From Actinomyces denticolens (GTDB lineage: Bacteria > Actinomycetota > Actinomycetes > Actinomycetales > Actinomycetaceae), in assembly GCF_002072185.1 (NCBI RefSeq), contig NZ_MVIW01000003.1, positions 62,001 to 126,000 of the forward strand: a stretch of DNA of 64,000 bases, given 5' to 3'. Each line of letters starts with the position of its first letter. Position 1 is the stretch's first letter. The notes beneath the pieces were generated by a model that was not told the origin of the DNA, did not search any database, and saw only the letters and a program-made list of their open reading frames with translations. A program made the translations under genes and the position numbers. Positions 24,170-33,732 of this stretch are shown piece by piece.

Positions 24170-24510
24170 GGCGCCTCCTTCATCGATCGTCGGCCGGCGG
24201 TTCGGCCACCAGGACGGCGATCAGTCGTGGCCAGTGCGGCATTTCAGCGGTCATCCTGTCATGAAAACGCGGTCAGCACCCCTGGCGGACCACGCGCCGA
24301 CCACGGCGCGGCCACCGCCTCCCGCGAAAGGAGGAGCCTGTGATCTCCACCGGATCCACTCCGCGCGCAGCGCATATAGGGGATACTGGGGTGACGCCGC
24401 CTCAGGCGCCTCAGTGCTGATATAACGGCTGATATAACGCCTGACCTGTTGTATTCCCGCACTGGCTCCGCAGGCGCCGCACCCTTCCCCCTGAACGAAG
24501 GACTCTCCCT
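24170..24510. other. Divergent intergenic region between cimA and the glycopolymer locus
   Basis: This 341-base gap holds no convincing gene. The left part should carry the cimA promoter. The right part contains catatagggg and gatactgggg near 24373-24391 and a 12-base tandem repeat at 24417-24440 with two TATAAC elements. Both are candidate promoter or operator elements for the rightward glycopolymer genes. Confidence 0.6.
24417..24440 (+). repeat. Tandem 12-base repeat with TATAAC cores
   Basis: ctgatataacg occurs at 24417-24427 and again at 24429-24439, one exact 12-base step apart. Each copy contains TATAAC, a good -10 match. No clear -35 lies 17 bases upstream of either. It sits about 71 bases before the first gene of the surface polymer locus. 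Confidence 0.6.
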
Positions 24511-26676
24511 GTGCCTGAGCATGGCGCCGCCCCGACCGAGCCCGGGGCGCGGGCTGCCCGGCAGTCCGCGACGCCCCCATCACCGTCGGAGCCCCCGCCC
24601 CTGGAGGACGGGGCGGGGCCCCAGTGGCGGGAGAGGGAGATCGGCGGCTCGCGCCTGCACCTGCCCCACGGCGCGACAGCCGCCCTCGACTCCGCGATGT
24701 GGGGGCTGGCCGTGATGATCGTGGCCGCCCTCAGCCTGACGGCGGGGGGCGACGCCCGTCCCGAGGGCATGGGGGTCACGCTGACGGCACTGCTGGCGGT
24801 CGTCCTCCAGATCGTCGGCTACCTGGCCTTCCTGCGGGGCAGGGCGCGCTTCGCGACCATCGATGAGGTCCCCTCCGTCCTGCTGACCGACGTCATCATC
24901 GCCGTCGCCCTGTCCGCGGCCTCCGGGATCTCCGCCGGCCTCCTCCTGCCGATGCGCGACTCCATCCTCTCCGGCGGTGCCGCCCTCACTCTCCACCTGG
25001 CCTGCCGGTGGCTCTACCTGCGCGTGGTCGAGATGCGACATCGCCCGATCGGCAGGCGCGCCCGCCGCGCGATCGTCATGGGCGCCGGGCATGGCGGGGC
25101 GGCGGCCATCAGCCTCATGCAGGACGACCCCTCCTCGCCCTACACCCCCGTCGCCCTGCTCGACGACGACCCCGCCAAGCGGCACCTGAGGCTCTCCGGC
25201 GTGCGGGTGCTCGGCCCCTGGCGCTCCCTGGCGCAGGTGGCCCGGGAGACCAATGCCGACCTCGTCCTGCTGGCCGTGCCCTCCGCCAGGCCGGATCAGG
25301 TCGACGGCGTCGTGACCCGGGCGCGCGAGCTCGGCCTCGAGATACGAGTCATGCCCGGCACCGAGGAGCTCATGGGCCTGGCGCCCTCCCTCGCTCCCGC
25401 GCCGCCGAGCGCCGTCGCCCAGCGGGGCACCGGGATCTTCCGCCCCCTGGAGATCTCGGACCTGCTGGGGCGCCGGGCGATCGACACCGATGTCGACGCC
25501 ATCGCCTCCTACCTGACTGGCGAGAGAATCCTCGTGACCGGCGCGGGTGGCTCCATCGGGGCGCAGCTGTGCCATGAGATCGCGAGGTACCGGCCCGAGC
25601 GGCTCATCCTCGTGGACAGGGACGAGTCCGCCCTGCACGCCGTCCAGCTGTCCCTCGACGGCGAGGCGATGCTCGACTCCCCCGACCTCATCCTCGGGGA
25701 CCTGCGCACCCCCGGCTTCATCAGCGGCCTCTTCGACGAGGCTCGCCCGACGATCGTCTTCCACGCCGCCGCGCTCAAGCACCTCACCCTCACCGAGCGC
25801 TTCCCCGAGGAGGCCTTCCTGACCAACGTGGCCGCCACCCGTGACCTTCTCACGGCCGCGACCAGCCATGACGTGCGCCTGTTCATCAACATCTCCACCG
25901 ATAAGGCGGCCGATCCCACCAGCGTGCTCGGCCACTCCAAGCGCATCGCCGAACGCCTGACCGCCGCCGTGGGGATGAGCCTGCCCGCCGAGCGGCGCTT
26001 CATCTCCGTGCGCTTCGGCAACGTCCTGGGCTCGCGCGGATCGGTGCTCCACACCTTCGCCTCCCAGCTGGAGCGCGGACTGCCCCTGACCGTCACGGAT
26101 CCGCGCATGGAGCGCTTCTTCATGAGCATCAACGAGGCCTGCCAACTGGTCCTCCAGGCCGGGGCACTGGGGCACTCCGGCGAGGTCCTCGTCCTGGACA
26201 TGGGCGAACCGCACAATATCGAGTCCCTGGCCAGGCGCTTCGCCTCCCTCATGGGCTATGACGAGCCGCGGGTGGCCTACACGAGGGTGCGGCCCGGGGA
26301 GAAGATGACGGAGTCGCTGTTCGGCGCCGGGGAGGTCGACCGCCGTCCCTGGCACCCGCTCATCTCGCACGTGGATGTCGCGGCGCTCGGGCTGGGGATC
26401 CTCCAGGACATCGATGATCTCCGTGTGCGCTCCGAATGGGGCCACCAGGGCGGGCTCGTGCGCAGGTGGATGACGGAGACGAGCGAGGCCCCCGCTCCCG
26501 GGGCACCGGTCGCGGGCCCCCGGGCGGCCGCCCCCGCGGACGGTCAGACCGGCGGCCCGGGCGTCAGGCCGGCCGCCCGACGGACGCGCGCGCGGGCGAG
26601 CGGGCAGACGACCGCCGCCCGCAGTGGGGCTCCGAGCTCCAGGGGCGCCGTCGAACGGGCAGGGGCCTCCGCATGA
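24511..26676 (+). CDS. Membrane nucleotide-sugar 4,6-dehydratase (WbpM/PglF/CapD-like)
   Basis: This 721-residue protein has four N-terminal transmembrane helices (about 65-180), a CoA-binding-like Rossmann segment (about 185-300) and a C-terminal extended SDR domain. The dinucleotide motif VTGAGGSIGAQL is near residue 340. The active site reads ISTDKAADPTSVLGHSKR near 462, where the usual Tyr-x-x-x-Lys tyrosine is replaced, as in WbpM-type UDP-HexNAc 4,6-dehydratases. The product would be a 4-keto-6-deoxy HexNAc for making a di- or trideoxy sugar. No aminotransferase for the next step is in the window. The C-terminal 70 residues are low-complexity. It starts at GTG and overlaps the next gene by four bases. 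Confidence 0.87.
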   Translation: MPEHGAAPTEPGARAARQSATPPSPSEPPPLEDGAGPQWREREIGGSRLHLPHGATAALDSAMWGLAVMIVAALSLTAGGDARPEGMGVTLTALLAVVLQIVGYLAFLRGRARFATIDEVPSVLLTDVIIAVALSAASGISAGLLLPMRDSILSGGAALTLHLACRWLYLRVVEMRHRPIGRRARRAIVMGAGHGGAAAISLMQDDPSSPYTPVALLDDDPAKRHLRLSGVRVLGPWRSLAQVARETNADLVLLAVPSARPDQVDGVVTRARELGLEIRVMPGTEELMGLAPSLAPAPPSAVAQRGTGIFRPLEISDLLGRRAIDTDVDAIASYLTGERILVTGAGGSIGAQLCHEIARYRPERLILVDRDESALHAVQLSLDGEAMLDSPDLILGDLRTPGFISGLFDEARPTIVFHAAALKHLTLTERFPEEAFLTNVAATRDLLTAATSHDVRLFINISTDKAADPTSVLGHSKRIAERLTAAVGMSLPAERRFISVRFGNVLGSRGSVLHTFASQLERGLPLTVTDPRMERFFMSINEACQLVLQAGALGHSGEVLVLDMGEPHNIESLARRFASLMGYDEPRVAYTRVRPGEKMTESLFGAGEVDRRPWHPLISHVDVAALGLGILQDIDDLRVRSEWGHQGGLVRRWMTETSEAPAPGAPVAGPRAAAPADGQTGGPGVRPAARRTRARASGQTTAARSGAPSSRGAVERAGASA

Positions 26677-27824
26677 TCCAGCAGGCCCTCTCGATCCCGC
26701 AGCCGCCCGGGGCCTGGGCCTGGGGCGTGACCGTCGGCGCGCTCACGGGCCTGTCGGCCGGGGCGGTCCTGACCGCCGCCATCATCCCGGTGCTGCGGCG
26801 GGCCGGCGTCATCGATGTCCCCGTGGGCCGCTCCCTCCACGCCGGGCCGGTGCCCCGCGGAGGCGGGGGAGCCCTGGTGCTGGCCGCGGTCATGGCCGTC
26901 GGGGCGGGCCTGGCCGGTGCCGTGGCAGGGGGGCCGATGGTCCGCTCCGGCAGGCTCATCGAGGTGGTGAGCGTGGGGCTCTCCGCGATCCTCGCACTGG
27001 CGATCCTGGGACTCGGCGACGACCTGTACACCCTGCCGATCAAGGGTCGCCTCATCGCCCAGGCGATCCTGGGCGCCGGGCTGGCCCTGCTCACGACGTC
27101 GATCACGGGGGCCCCGCCGTGGCTCGTGATCCCGCTGGGCGCGGGCGCCGTCGCCATGGTCAACGCCACGAACTTCATGGATGGCGCGAACGGGGTGGCC
27201 GCCGGGCACGCCCTCGTGACCGCGGCGTACTACGCGCATGTGGCCCTATCGGCGCGGATCCCAGGGCTGGCGCTCGTCATGGCCGGGCTCGGCGGGGCGG
27301 CCGCCGGGTTCCTGCCCTTCAACGCGCCCCGCGCGCGGGTCTTCCTGGGCGACTCCGGCTCCTACGCCCTCGGGGCGGCCTGGTCCTTCGGCGCGGCCCT
27401 CTGCCTGGCCTCCGGACTGCCACTGCTCGTCGCGGTGGCTCCACTGCTCGTCCTGGCCACCGACACCGGCCTGACTCTGTGGCGCCGCGCCCGCTCCGGG
27501 CAGCGCTGGTACGAGCCGCACCGCGAGCACGTCTACCAGCGGCTCGTCGCCGCCGGGTGGCCCCATTGGACGGTGGCGCTCCTCGTGAGCGCCTGTGCGG
27601 CGGCCTGCTCGGCGGTGGCGCTGGCCTCCTGGCAGGGACCGGGCGGGCACGTCGCGTGGGCGCCGGGCGTCATCGGGATGCTGGTGGTCCTGGCGTGCTA
27701 CATGAGTCTGCCCTCGCTCGTGACCGCGGCGCGCCGCGAGCATCATGGGCGTCCCGGCCTCCGCAGCGGCGGGAGTGGTTCCGGCTCGCGGGCCACCGCC
27801 CCTGAGGGCGGTGGGGAGGAGTGA
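26673..27824 (+). CDS. Undecaprenyl-phosphate sugar-1-phosphate transferase (WecA/TagO/MraY family)
   Basis: This 383-residue polytopic membrane enzyme has about ten helices and would start the polymer by placing a sugar phosphate on undecaprenyl phosphate. Diagnostic motifs are present: DVPVGRSLHAGPVPRGGG near 45-62, NATNFMDGANGVAAGHAL near 165-182, and FLGDSGSYALGA near 225. The ATG overlaps the dehydratase stop codon (ATGA) and the stop codon overlaps the next GTG (GTGA), so it is tightly coupled. The donor cannot be read from sequence; the upstream dehydratase product or UDP-GlcNAc are candidates. Confidence 0.9.
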   Translation: MIQQALSIPQPPGAWAWGVTVGALTGLSAGAVLTAAIIPVLRRAGVIDVPVGRSLHAGPVPRGGGGALVLAAVMAVGAGLAGAVAGGPMVRSGRLIEVVSVGLSAILALAILGLGDDLYTLPIKGRLIAQAILGAGLALLTTSITGAPPWLVIPLGAGAVAMVNATNFMDGANGVAAGHALVTAAYYAHVALSARIPGLALVMAGLGGAAAGFLPFNAPRARVFLGDSGSYALGAAWSFGAALCLASGLPLLVAVAPLLVLATDTGLTLWRRARSGQRWYEPHREHVYQRLVAAGWPHWTVALLVSACAAACSAVALASWQGPGGHVAWAPGVIGMLVVLACYMSLPSLVTAARREHHGRPGLRSGGSGSGSRATAPEGGGEE

Positions 27825-29152
27825 GGATCCTCCTGCTCTCCCACTACTGGGCGCCAGAGGCCGGCGCGCCGCAGAACCGCTGGCAGTGGCTGGCCCGGGG
27901 CCTGGTGGAGCGCGGTCATGACCTCGCTGTGCTCGCCCCCGCCCCGCACTACCCGGTCGGCGCCCTGCTCGATCCCTCCCCCCGGCTCGCCCCGGGCGCC
28001 GTCGCCCGCGATGGCAGTGGGGCGATGGTCCACCGCACCGCGTTCAGGCGCTATGGGACGGGGATCGGCGGGCGCGGCGCGGATCAGGGGCTCGCGGCCG
28101 CGGATGGGGCCCGCCTGGCCCTGGCGCGCTTCAGCGGGCGCCATCGCCCCGACGTCGTCATCGGCTCGGTCCCCGGACTGCCGACCCTGCCCGCCGCGCT
28201 GGCGGTTGGGCGCGCGCTGCGGCGCCCCGTCGTCGCAGAACTGCGCGACGCCTGGCCGGACATCCTCGACTCGAGCCGCCACTGGGCCGGGGCCCCGGGC
28301 GAGGCGGGCGCGGCCGGCAGCTCCGCCACCGCCGGCGGCGCCATCAGCGCCATCAGCGCCATCGGGGGCGCCGTCGGCGCCGCGCCGCGCCTGTCGCACC
28401 ACCGCGCCGCGGGCCTCATCGCCCCGGCGGTGACCGCCCTGGAGCGGAGGGCCGACGCCGTTGTGGCCACCACGGAGTCCTTCGCCCAGGCGCTGCGTGA
28501 GCGGGGCATGAGAAGGGTGGAGGTTATCCGCAACAGCGCGGCCCCGTCGGACTGGGGGCTGCCCGCTCCCCCGCGGCGCAGGCACGGCGATGATGGGCGC
28601 CCGGAACTGCGCGTGGTGTACCTGGGCACGGTGGGGCGCAGCCAGGGACTGGCGGCGGCCGTGGAGGCGGCGGTCATCGCCGAGGCCCGGGGGACGCGCC
28701 TGAGGCTGAGGATCGTGGGCGACGGCGCGCAGGCGGCCCACATCCGCGCCACCGCCGAGCGGCTCGGCGCTCCGGTGGAGGTGCTGCCGCTGGTCGCTCC
28801 CGAGGCGGTGGCCGAGCACTACGCCTGGGCGGACACGGTCCTCGTGAGCCTCCAGGACTGGCCCGCCATGTCCATGACGGTCCCCTCCAAGCTCTACGAG
28901 GCCCTGGCCACCGGTCGCCACATCAGCGGCGCCGTCACCGGTGAGGCGGCCGACATCATCCGGTCCGCGAGCGCCGGGCTCGTGGTGCCCCCGCAGGACC
29001 CCCGGGCGCTGGCCGCCGCCTGGGGCGCTCTGGCGGCCGACCGCTCCGGCCTCACGGCGAGCGCCGGACCGCAGTGGCTCGCCCGGCACGCCGACCGGGG
29101 CGACCTGGTGGACGACTACGAGGCGCTGCTCACGGAGGTCGCCCATGGCTGA
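27821..29152 (+). CDS. Glycosyltransferase family 4 (WbuB-like)
   Basis: This 443-residue cytoplasmic GT-B enzyme has an N-terminal acceptor domain that starts ILLLSHYWAPEAGAPQNR, typical of WbuB-like GT4 proteins. Its C-terminal donor domain has VVYLGTVGRSQGL and VPSKLYEALATGRHISG, which includes the conserved E of the EX7E region. Around residues 155-190 there is an Ala/Gly/Ser/Ile low-complexity insert. It is translationally coupled to the initiating transferase (GTGA) and probably adds the second sugar. Confidence 0.85.
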   Translation: MRILLLSHYWAPEAGAPQNRWQWLARGLVERGHDLAVLAPAPHYPVGALLDPSPRLAPGAVARDGSGAMVHRTAFRRYGTGIGGRGADQGLAAADGARLALARFSGRHRPDVVIGSVPGLPTLPAALAVGRALRRPVVAELRDAWPDILDSSRHWAGAPGEAGAAGSSATAGGAISAISAIGGAVGAAPRLSHHRAAGLIAPAVTALERRADAVVATTESFAQALRERGMRRVEVIRNSAAPSDWGLPAPPRRRHGDDGRPELRVVYLGTVGRSQGLAAAVEAAVIAEARGTRLRLRIVGDGAQAAHIRATAERLGAPVEVLPLVAPEAVAEHYAWADTVLVSLQDWPAMSMTVPSKLYEALATGRHISGAVTGEAADIIRSASAGLVVPPQDPRALAAAWGALAADRSGLTASAGPQWLARHADRGDLVDDYEALLTEVAHG

Positions 29153-31007
29153 GAACCGAGCCCGCCGGTCGGTGCCTCCCGCCGCATCCCCCGCCCCGCG
29201 ATCGGCCTCCCCTGCGGCCGCCCGGCTGCGCTCCATCGGCCTCCTGGTCGACACCGCCGCGCGGCACATGGCGGAGGACCCCCTCCTGCTGGCCCTGCAG
29301 AGCGCCCGCCGCCTGCCCCACGGGGCGCGCGCCGCCCTGGCCGGCGCGGTGGGCGTCGGCGCCGGTGATGGCTCGCTGCGCACCGCCCTCGCGTCCCTGC
29401 TCGCCGACCGCCCCGAGCGCGTGGTGGAGTCCCTCGCCCGGGCCCGCCCGAGCAGCGCCCTGGGGCGGCGGCTGGCGGCGGAGATCGCCGTGGCCGTGGG
29501 GCTGGCCGATCTCCTGCCCGGCGGGGCCGAGGCCGCCCCGGCGAGGATCCGGGCCCGGGACCTGTGGTCGCGGGGGCACCTGGATGAGGCGATCGGAGCA
29601 CTCGATGCCGTCCTGACCGACTCCCCCTCCTCCCCGGGAGCGCGCCCCGTGCGCCCCCATCACTCGATCCGGGCCGCCAGGGCGCGCCTGTCGGCCGAGC
29701 TGGCGACGATGTCCCCCGGTTTCGCTCTGCCCCCCGTCCCCTCCCCCTCCTGGCGGGGCCCCCTGCGCTCGGGGGCGCCCCGGGTCCTGCACCTGCTGAC
29801 CAACTCCGTACCGCACACCCAGTCGGGCTACGCCTTGCGCTCGCACCACCTCCTCCTCGCCCAGCGGCGGGCGGGCGAGGAGCTCCGGGCGGTCACCCGG
29901 ATCGGGTACCCCGTGACGGTGGGGCGCCTGGGGGCGGCCCCGCGCGACGTCGTCGACGGCGTGGAGTACCACCGGCTCCTGCCCTCCCGGCTCGCGCCCA
30001 CGCCCGCGGCGCGCCTGGCGCAGACGGCCCGGCTGCTGGCCCGGGAGGTGGCCGTCTTCCGCCCCGAGGTGCTGCACACGACCACGAACTACGCCAACGC
30101 CCTCGTGGTGTCCGCCGTGGCGCGCGGCCACGGCCTGCCCTGGGTCTACGAGATGCGCGGGATGCTGGAGTACACGTGGGTGGCCTCCCGGCCCCCGGAG
30201 CAGCAGGCCGAGGCCCTGGCGTCCCAGCGATTCGCGCTGCTGCGCGCCAAGGAGGCCGAGATGGCCCGGAGCGCCGACGCCGTCGTCGTCCTGTCGTCGC
30301 TCCAGCGCGATGACCTCGTGGCCCGGGGTGTGCCCGCCGAGCGGATCACGGTCATCCCCAACGCCGTGGAGGGGGAGGTCCTGGCCGCCGAGCCCCGCTC
30401 CCCCGCCGAGGCGCGCGCCCGCCTGGGCCTGCCCACCGGGGGATTCTGGGTGGGGAGCGTCTCCTCCCTGGTGGACTACGAGGGATTCGACGTCCTCCTG
30501 CGCGCCGTCGCCATCGCACGGGGCCGGGGCGTGGACGCGCGCTGCGCGATCGTCGGCGACGGCGTGAGCCGGCCCGGGCTGCTCGCCCTGGCCCAGGAGC
30601 TGGACCTGCTGGGCCCGGGGCAGGAGGCCTGCGTCCTGCCCGGCCGCGTCCCGGCGGGCGAGGCCCTGGGCTGGTACCAGGCGCTCGACGCCTTCTGCGC
30701 GCCCCGGCGGGACACGCCGGTGTGCCGGATGGTCACACCGCTGAAGCCGCTGACGGCGCAGGCGCTCGGACGCCCGGTGATCGCCTCGGACCTGCCCGCG
30801 CTCGTGGAGGTCACCCGGGGCGGCGGCCTCCTCTTCCCCGCGGGGGATGCCGGCGCGCTGGCGGCGCGGATCGGGCTGCTCGCCCGGGCCGGGGCCGACG
30901 ATGCGTCGGCGCGAGCGGCCCACATCACGCCGTCGGCCGGGAGCAGCCTGCCCACCTGGGAGGAGAATGGGGGCGCCGTCCGCACGATTCATGAGGAGGT
31001 GCGATGA
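29145..31007 (+). CDS. Glycosyltransferase family 4 with uncharacterised N-terminal domain
   Basis: This 620-residue protein has an unrecognised helical, Ala/Arg-rich N-terminal half-domain of about 190 residues. The GT-B enzyme follows: acceptor lobe near 205-420 (LHLLTNSVPHTQSGYALRSH) and donor lobe near 425-600 (WVGSVSSLVDYEGFDVLLRA). The N-terminal lobe motif resembles GT4 enzymes such as those acting on lipid-linked intermediates. The ATG has GGAGG upstream and lies eight bases inside the previous gene; the stop codon overlaps the next ATG by four bases. The role of the N-terminal half is unknown. Confidence 0.82.
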   Translation: MAENRARRSVPPAASPAPRSASPAAARLRSIGLLVDTAARHMAEDPLLLALQSARRLPHGARAALAGAVGVGAGDGSLRTALASLLADRPERVVESLARARPSSALGRRLAAEIAVAVGLADLLPGGAEAAPARIRARDLWSRGHLDEAIGALDAVLTDSPSSPGARPVRPHHSIRAARARLSAELATMSPGFALPPVPSPSWRGPLRSGAPRVLHLLTNSVPHTQSGYALRSHHLLLAQRRAGEELRAVTRIGYPVTVGRLGAAPRDVVDGVEYHRLLPSRLAPTPAARLAQTARLLAREVAVFRPEVLHTTTNYANALVVSAVARGHGLPWVYEMRGMLEYTWVASRPPEQQAEALASQRFALLRAKEAEMARSADAVVVLSSLQRDDLVARGVPAERITVIPNAVEGEVLAAEPRSPAEARARLGLPTGGFWVGSVSSLVDYEGFDVLLRAVAIARGRGVDARCAIVGDGVSRPGLLALAQELDLLGPGQEACVLPGRVPAGEALGWYQALDAFCAPRRDTPVCRMVTPLKPLTAQALGRPVIASDLPALVEVTRGGGLLFPAGDAGALAARIGLLARAGADDASARAAHITPSAGSSLPTWEENGGAVRTIHEEVR

Positions 31008-31876
31008 GTATCAGTCCTCCGGCGCCCTGGCTCGAGAGGTCGGATATGACGGGGCTGAGGCCCGTCGGCAAGCGCCCGCCCCTGCCGGCGTACATCCGCC
31101 AGACCTGGCGGCGCCGTCATTTCATCTGGGCCGACGCCCGTGCCCGCGCCCTGGGGACCCAGCGGGGGACCCTCCTGGGCAATATCTGGCTCATCGTCAA
31201 GCCGATGCTCGACGCCCTCGTGTTCTTCGCGGTCTTCGGACTGCTGCTGGAGACGAACAGGAGCATCGACAACTTCGTGGGCTACCTGCTGGTGGGGGTC
31301 ACCATGTTCCCCACGCTCCAGCGGGCGATCACTGGCGGGGGGCAGGTGATGAGCGCGGGGAGGAACCTCATCCGCTCCTTCTCCTTCCCGCGGGTCGCCC
31401 TGCCGATCTCCTTCATGATCCGAGGTGCCCTGGACACGCTGCCGCCGTTGGCCGCGCTGCTGATCATCGTCATGATCCTGCCGCCGCATGCCTGGCCCTC
31501 ATGGCACTGGATCCTCATCGTGCCGATCTTCGCCCTGCAGAACCTCTTCGCCCTGGGCCTGGCGCTCTTCACCTCCAGGATCACGGCGCAGCTGCCGGAC
31601 ATGCGCAACGTGTGGCCCTTCGTGGCGCAGTTCTGGTACTTCGGCTCGGGGGTGTTCTTCTCCTTCGACAAGATGATGCACCGGCCCGCCGCCAGGTTCG
31701 TCGTCGACTGGAACCCCGGCTACAAGCTGCTGACCATGTACCGCGACGTCATCCTCTACCAGCGGGTGCCACCGGGGCGCGACTGGGCGGTCATGGGACT
31801 GTGGGTGCTCGTCACCGTGGGCGTCGGGTACGTCTTCTTCTGGGCGAGGGAGGAGTCCTATGGCGTCGAGCGCTGA
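31004..31876 (+). CDS. Polysaccharide/teichoic acid export ABC permease (TagG/Wzm-like)
   Basis: This 290-residue ABC2-type permease has six predicted helices and a short amphipathic N-terminus. It opens YIRQTWRRRHFIWADARARA and has GTLLGNIWLIVKPMLDALVF at the first helix, both characteristic of TagG/RfbA exporters. It works with the ATPase encoded next, whose ATG lies 17 bases inside this gene. It would flip the undecaprenyl-linked polymer to the outer face. The start has GAGGAGG and overlaps the preceding stop codon. Confidence 0.92.
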   Translation: MSISPPAPWLERSDMTGLRPVGKRPPLPAYIRQTWRRRHFIWADARARALGTQRGTLLGNIWLIVKPMLDALVFFAVFGLLLETNRSIDNFVGYLLVGVTMFPTLQRAITGGGQVMSAGRNLIRSFSFPRVALPISFMIRGALDTLPPLAALLIIVMILPPHAWPSWHWILIVPIFALQNLFALGLALFTSRITAQLPDMRNVWPFVAQFWYFGSGVFFSFDKMMHRPAARFVVDWNPGYKLLTMYRDVILYQRVPPGRDWAVMGLWVLVTVGVGYVFFWAREESYGVER

Positions 31877-32900
31877 GCCCCTCCCCTCCCGCGGGGCGCC
31901 CTCCGCCGGCATGCCCGCGGCCTCACCCGTGACCGTCGTCGTCGACGACCTCCATGTGCGCTACCGGGCGCCCTCGGCGGACGCCTCGGCCATGCGCGCC
32001 CTCAGTCCCTCCCGCCGGATCGCGATGAGGGCCCTCGGGCAGCGCCCGCGCGTGACCGTGGACGCGCTCAAGGGGGTCTCCTTCGTGGCGCGGGCCGGCG
32101 AGTCCCTGGGGATCCTGGGGCGCAACGGCTCGGGGAAGTCCACCCTGCTGCGCATCGTGGCGGGCCTGGAGACGCCGCGCTCCGGGAGGGTCCTGGCGCG
32201 CTCCACGCCCGTGCTCCTGGGCGTCAACGCCGCCCTCGTGCCGGACCTGCCCGGGGAGCGCAATGTCATCCTCGGCTGCCTGGCCATGGGGATGACGCCG
32301 GAGCAGGCCCGCGCCGCCCTGCCGGGGATCGTCGCCCTGGCGGGCATCGGCGAGGCGATCTACCGGCCCATGAGCACCTACTCCTCGGGGATGGCCTCGC
32401 GGCTGCGCTTCGCGATCGCCGTGTCCGCCAGCCCGGACATCCTGCTCATCGACGAGGCCCTGTCCACCGGCGACGCCGCTTTCAAGGAGCGCAGCGAGAG
32501 CCGGATGGCCGAGCTGCGCGCGGGGGCGGGCACGGTCTTCATCGTCAGCCACGCCGCCCAGACCATCGAGGAGATGTGCACGCGCGCCATCTGGCTCATG
32601 GACGGCCGGCTCATCGGCGATGGGCCCGGCCCGGAGATCGCCCACGACTACCGCTGGTGGTCCTGGAACGTGGCCAAGGGGGAGCACGCCGTCGCGGAGG
32701 AGATCCTGGCGCGCTGCCGGCGCAAGTGGGCGCCCCGCGCCGCTTCCGCCCCCGCGAGTCCCTCGGCGCCCGGCCCCGCCGGTGACGGTAGGATGAGCGG
32801 GCCGGCGGTCCCCGCGCCCGCCTCCTCCCCGGCATCCCCCCGCGCCGCGCGCCGCATCGGCGTCTACGCGCCCCGTCACCGTAAGGACGCCTCCCAGTGA
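31860..32900 (+). CDS. Polysaccharide/teichoic acid export ABC ATPase (TagH/Wzt-like)
   Basis: This 346-residue ATPase of the exporter has Walker A GRNGSGKST near 88, signature YSSGMASRL near 174 and Walker B ILLIDEALSTGD near 193. The insertion between residues 30 and 65 before the core is typical of the TagH/Wzt group. The last 80 residues are Ala/Pro/Arg-rich and end in a basic stretch, with no Wzt-type carbohydrate-binding domain. Export is therefore probably not gated by a modified chain end. Confidence 0.9.
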   Translation: MASSAEPLPSRGAPSAGMPAASPVTVVVDDLHVRYRAPSADASAMRALSPSRRIAMRALGQRPRVTVDALKGVSFVARAGESLGILGRNGSGKSTLLRIVAGLETPRSGRVLARSTPVLLGVNAALVPDLPGERNVILGCLAMGMTPEQARAALPGIVALAGIGEAIYRPMSTYSSGMASRLRFAIAVSASPDILLIDEALSTGDAAFKERSESRMAELRAGAGTVFIVSHAAQTIEEMCTRAIWLMDGRLIGDGPGPEIAHDYRWWSWNVAKGEHAVAEEILARCRRKWAPRAASAPASPSAPGPAGDGRMSGPAVPAPASSPASPRAARRIGVYAPRHRKDASQ

Positions 32901-33661
32901 CCGCCCCCGCCCCCGCTCGATCCCTGGCGATCCTCGGATCCTGCGTGGGCAGGGACTCCGCCGCGGTGCTCCAGGAGCGGGGCTGGCGGGTGGCCCGCTA
33001 CGTCGCCAGGCAGTCCATCATCTCCACGGGCAATGCCGTGGACGTGCGCGCCATCGACGCCGACGCGCTGGAGAGCGCCTTCGCGCGGCGCTGCTTCGCC
33101 TCCGACGCCGCCGGCGACGCCGAGGCCCAGCTGGCGGGCCTGGCGGCGACCACGGACGTGCTGCTGTGGGACCTCACCGATGAGCGCCTCGGCGTCATCG
33201 AGGCTTCCCCCGGGCACTGGCTCACCCGTTCCACGGAGGGCCTGACGGCGAGTCTGCGCCTGGGCCGGGACTTCTACGGGCCGCTGGGCGGGCGCCTCGT
33301 CGAGCTGGGCACCGACGAGCACCAGGAGCTCTTCGCCGCCGCCCTGCCGCGCCTCGGGGCCATGCTCGAGCGGGTCGGCCTGCTGGAGCGGACGATCCTC
33401 CTCCAGGCGCCCTGGGCCGCGCGCACCGCGCAGGGGCGCTCCACCGTGCGCAGTTGGGGCATGAGCGCGCTGGGGGCCAACTGGGCGATGATCGATTACT
33501 ACGAGCGGGCGCACGAGTTGGGCACGCGCGTGCTCCAGGTGCCCGATGAGCTCGTCGTGGCCGATGACGCCCACCGCTGGGGGGCGGCCCCCTTCCACTA
33601 CATCGGCGCCTTCTACGACTGGGTGGCCGACGGCGTCGAGGCCTTCGCGGCGCGCGGCTGA
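32897..33661 (+). CDS. DUF6270-like protein of polysaccharide loci
   Basis: This 254-residue cytoplasmic protein opens SLAILGSCVGRDSAA, a G-S-C-x-x-R-D motif typical of DUF6270, followed by a DVLLWDLTDERLG segment. The first motif resembles the SGNH block I (G-D-S) with Ser-Cys. An acyl-transfer or hydrolase role is thus possible but unproved. Such proteins are often found beside capsule and teichoic acid genes. It is the last gene of the rightward arm, coupled by GTGA to the ATPase gene and followed by a hairpin. Confidence 0.75.
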   Translation: MTAPAPARSLAILGSCVGRDSAAVLQERGWRVARYVARQSIISTGNAVDVRAIDADALESAFARRCFASDAAGDAEAQLAGLAATTDVLLWDLTDERLGVIEASPGHWLTRSTEGLTASLRLGRDFYGPLGGRLVELGTDEHQELFAAALPRLGAMLERVGLLERTILLQAPWAARTAQGRSTVRSWGMSALGANWAMIDYYERAHELGTRVLQVPDELVVADDAHRWGAAPFHYIGAFYDWVADGVEAFAARG

Positions 33662-33667
33662 GGGATC

Positions 33668-33701
33668 GACGGGGCGGCCCCGGCGCTGGCCGGGCCCCGT
33701 C
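33668..33701. terminator. Hairpin between convergent arms of the glycopolymer locus
   Basis: gacggggc (33668-33675) pairs with gccccgtc (33694-33701), and the GC-rich interior can pair further. It starts six bases after the stop codon of the DUF6270 gene and lies 31 bases beyond the stop of the leftward glycosyltransferase gene, so it may serve both directions. Confidence 0.55.
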
Positions 33702-33732
33702 CCCCATGCCCAGGGCGCCTCGGGACGGTCCC

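Noticed and set aside
24170-24510. Short open frames between cimA and the glycopolymer genes
   Set aside because: The predicted peptides are Arg/Ala-rich, lack ribosome-binding sites and overlap promoter-like elements.
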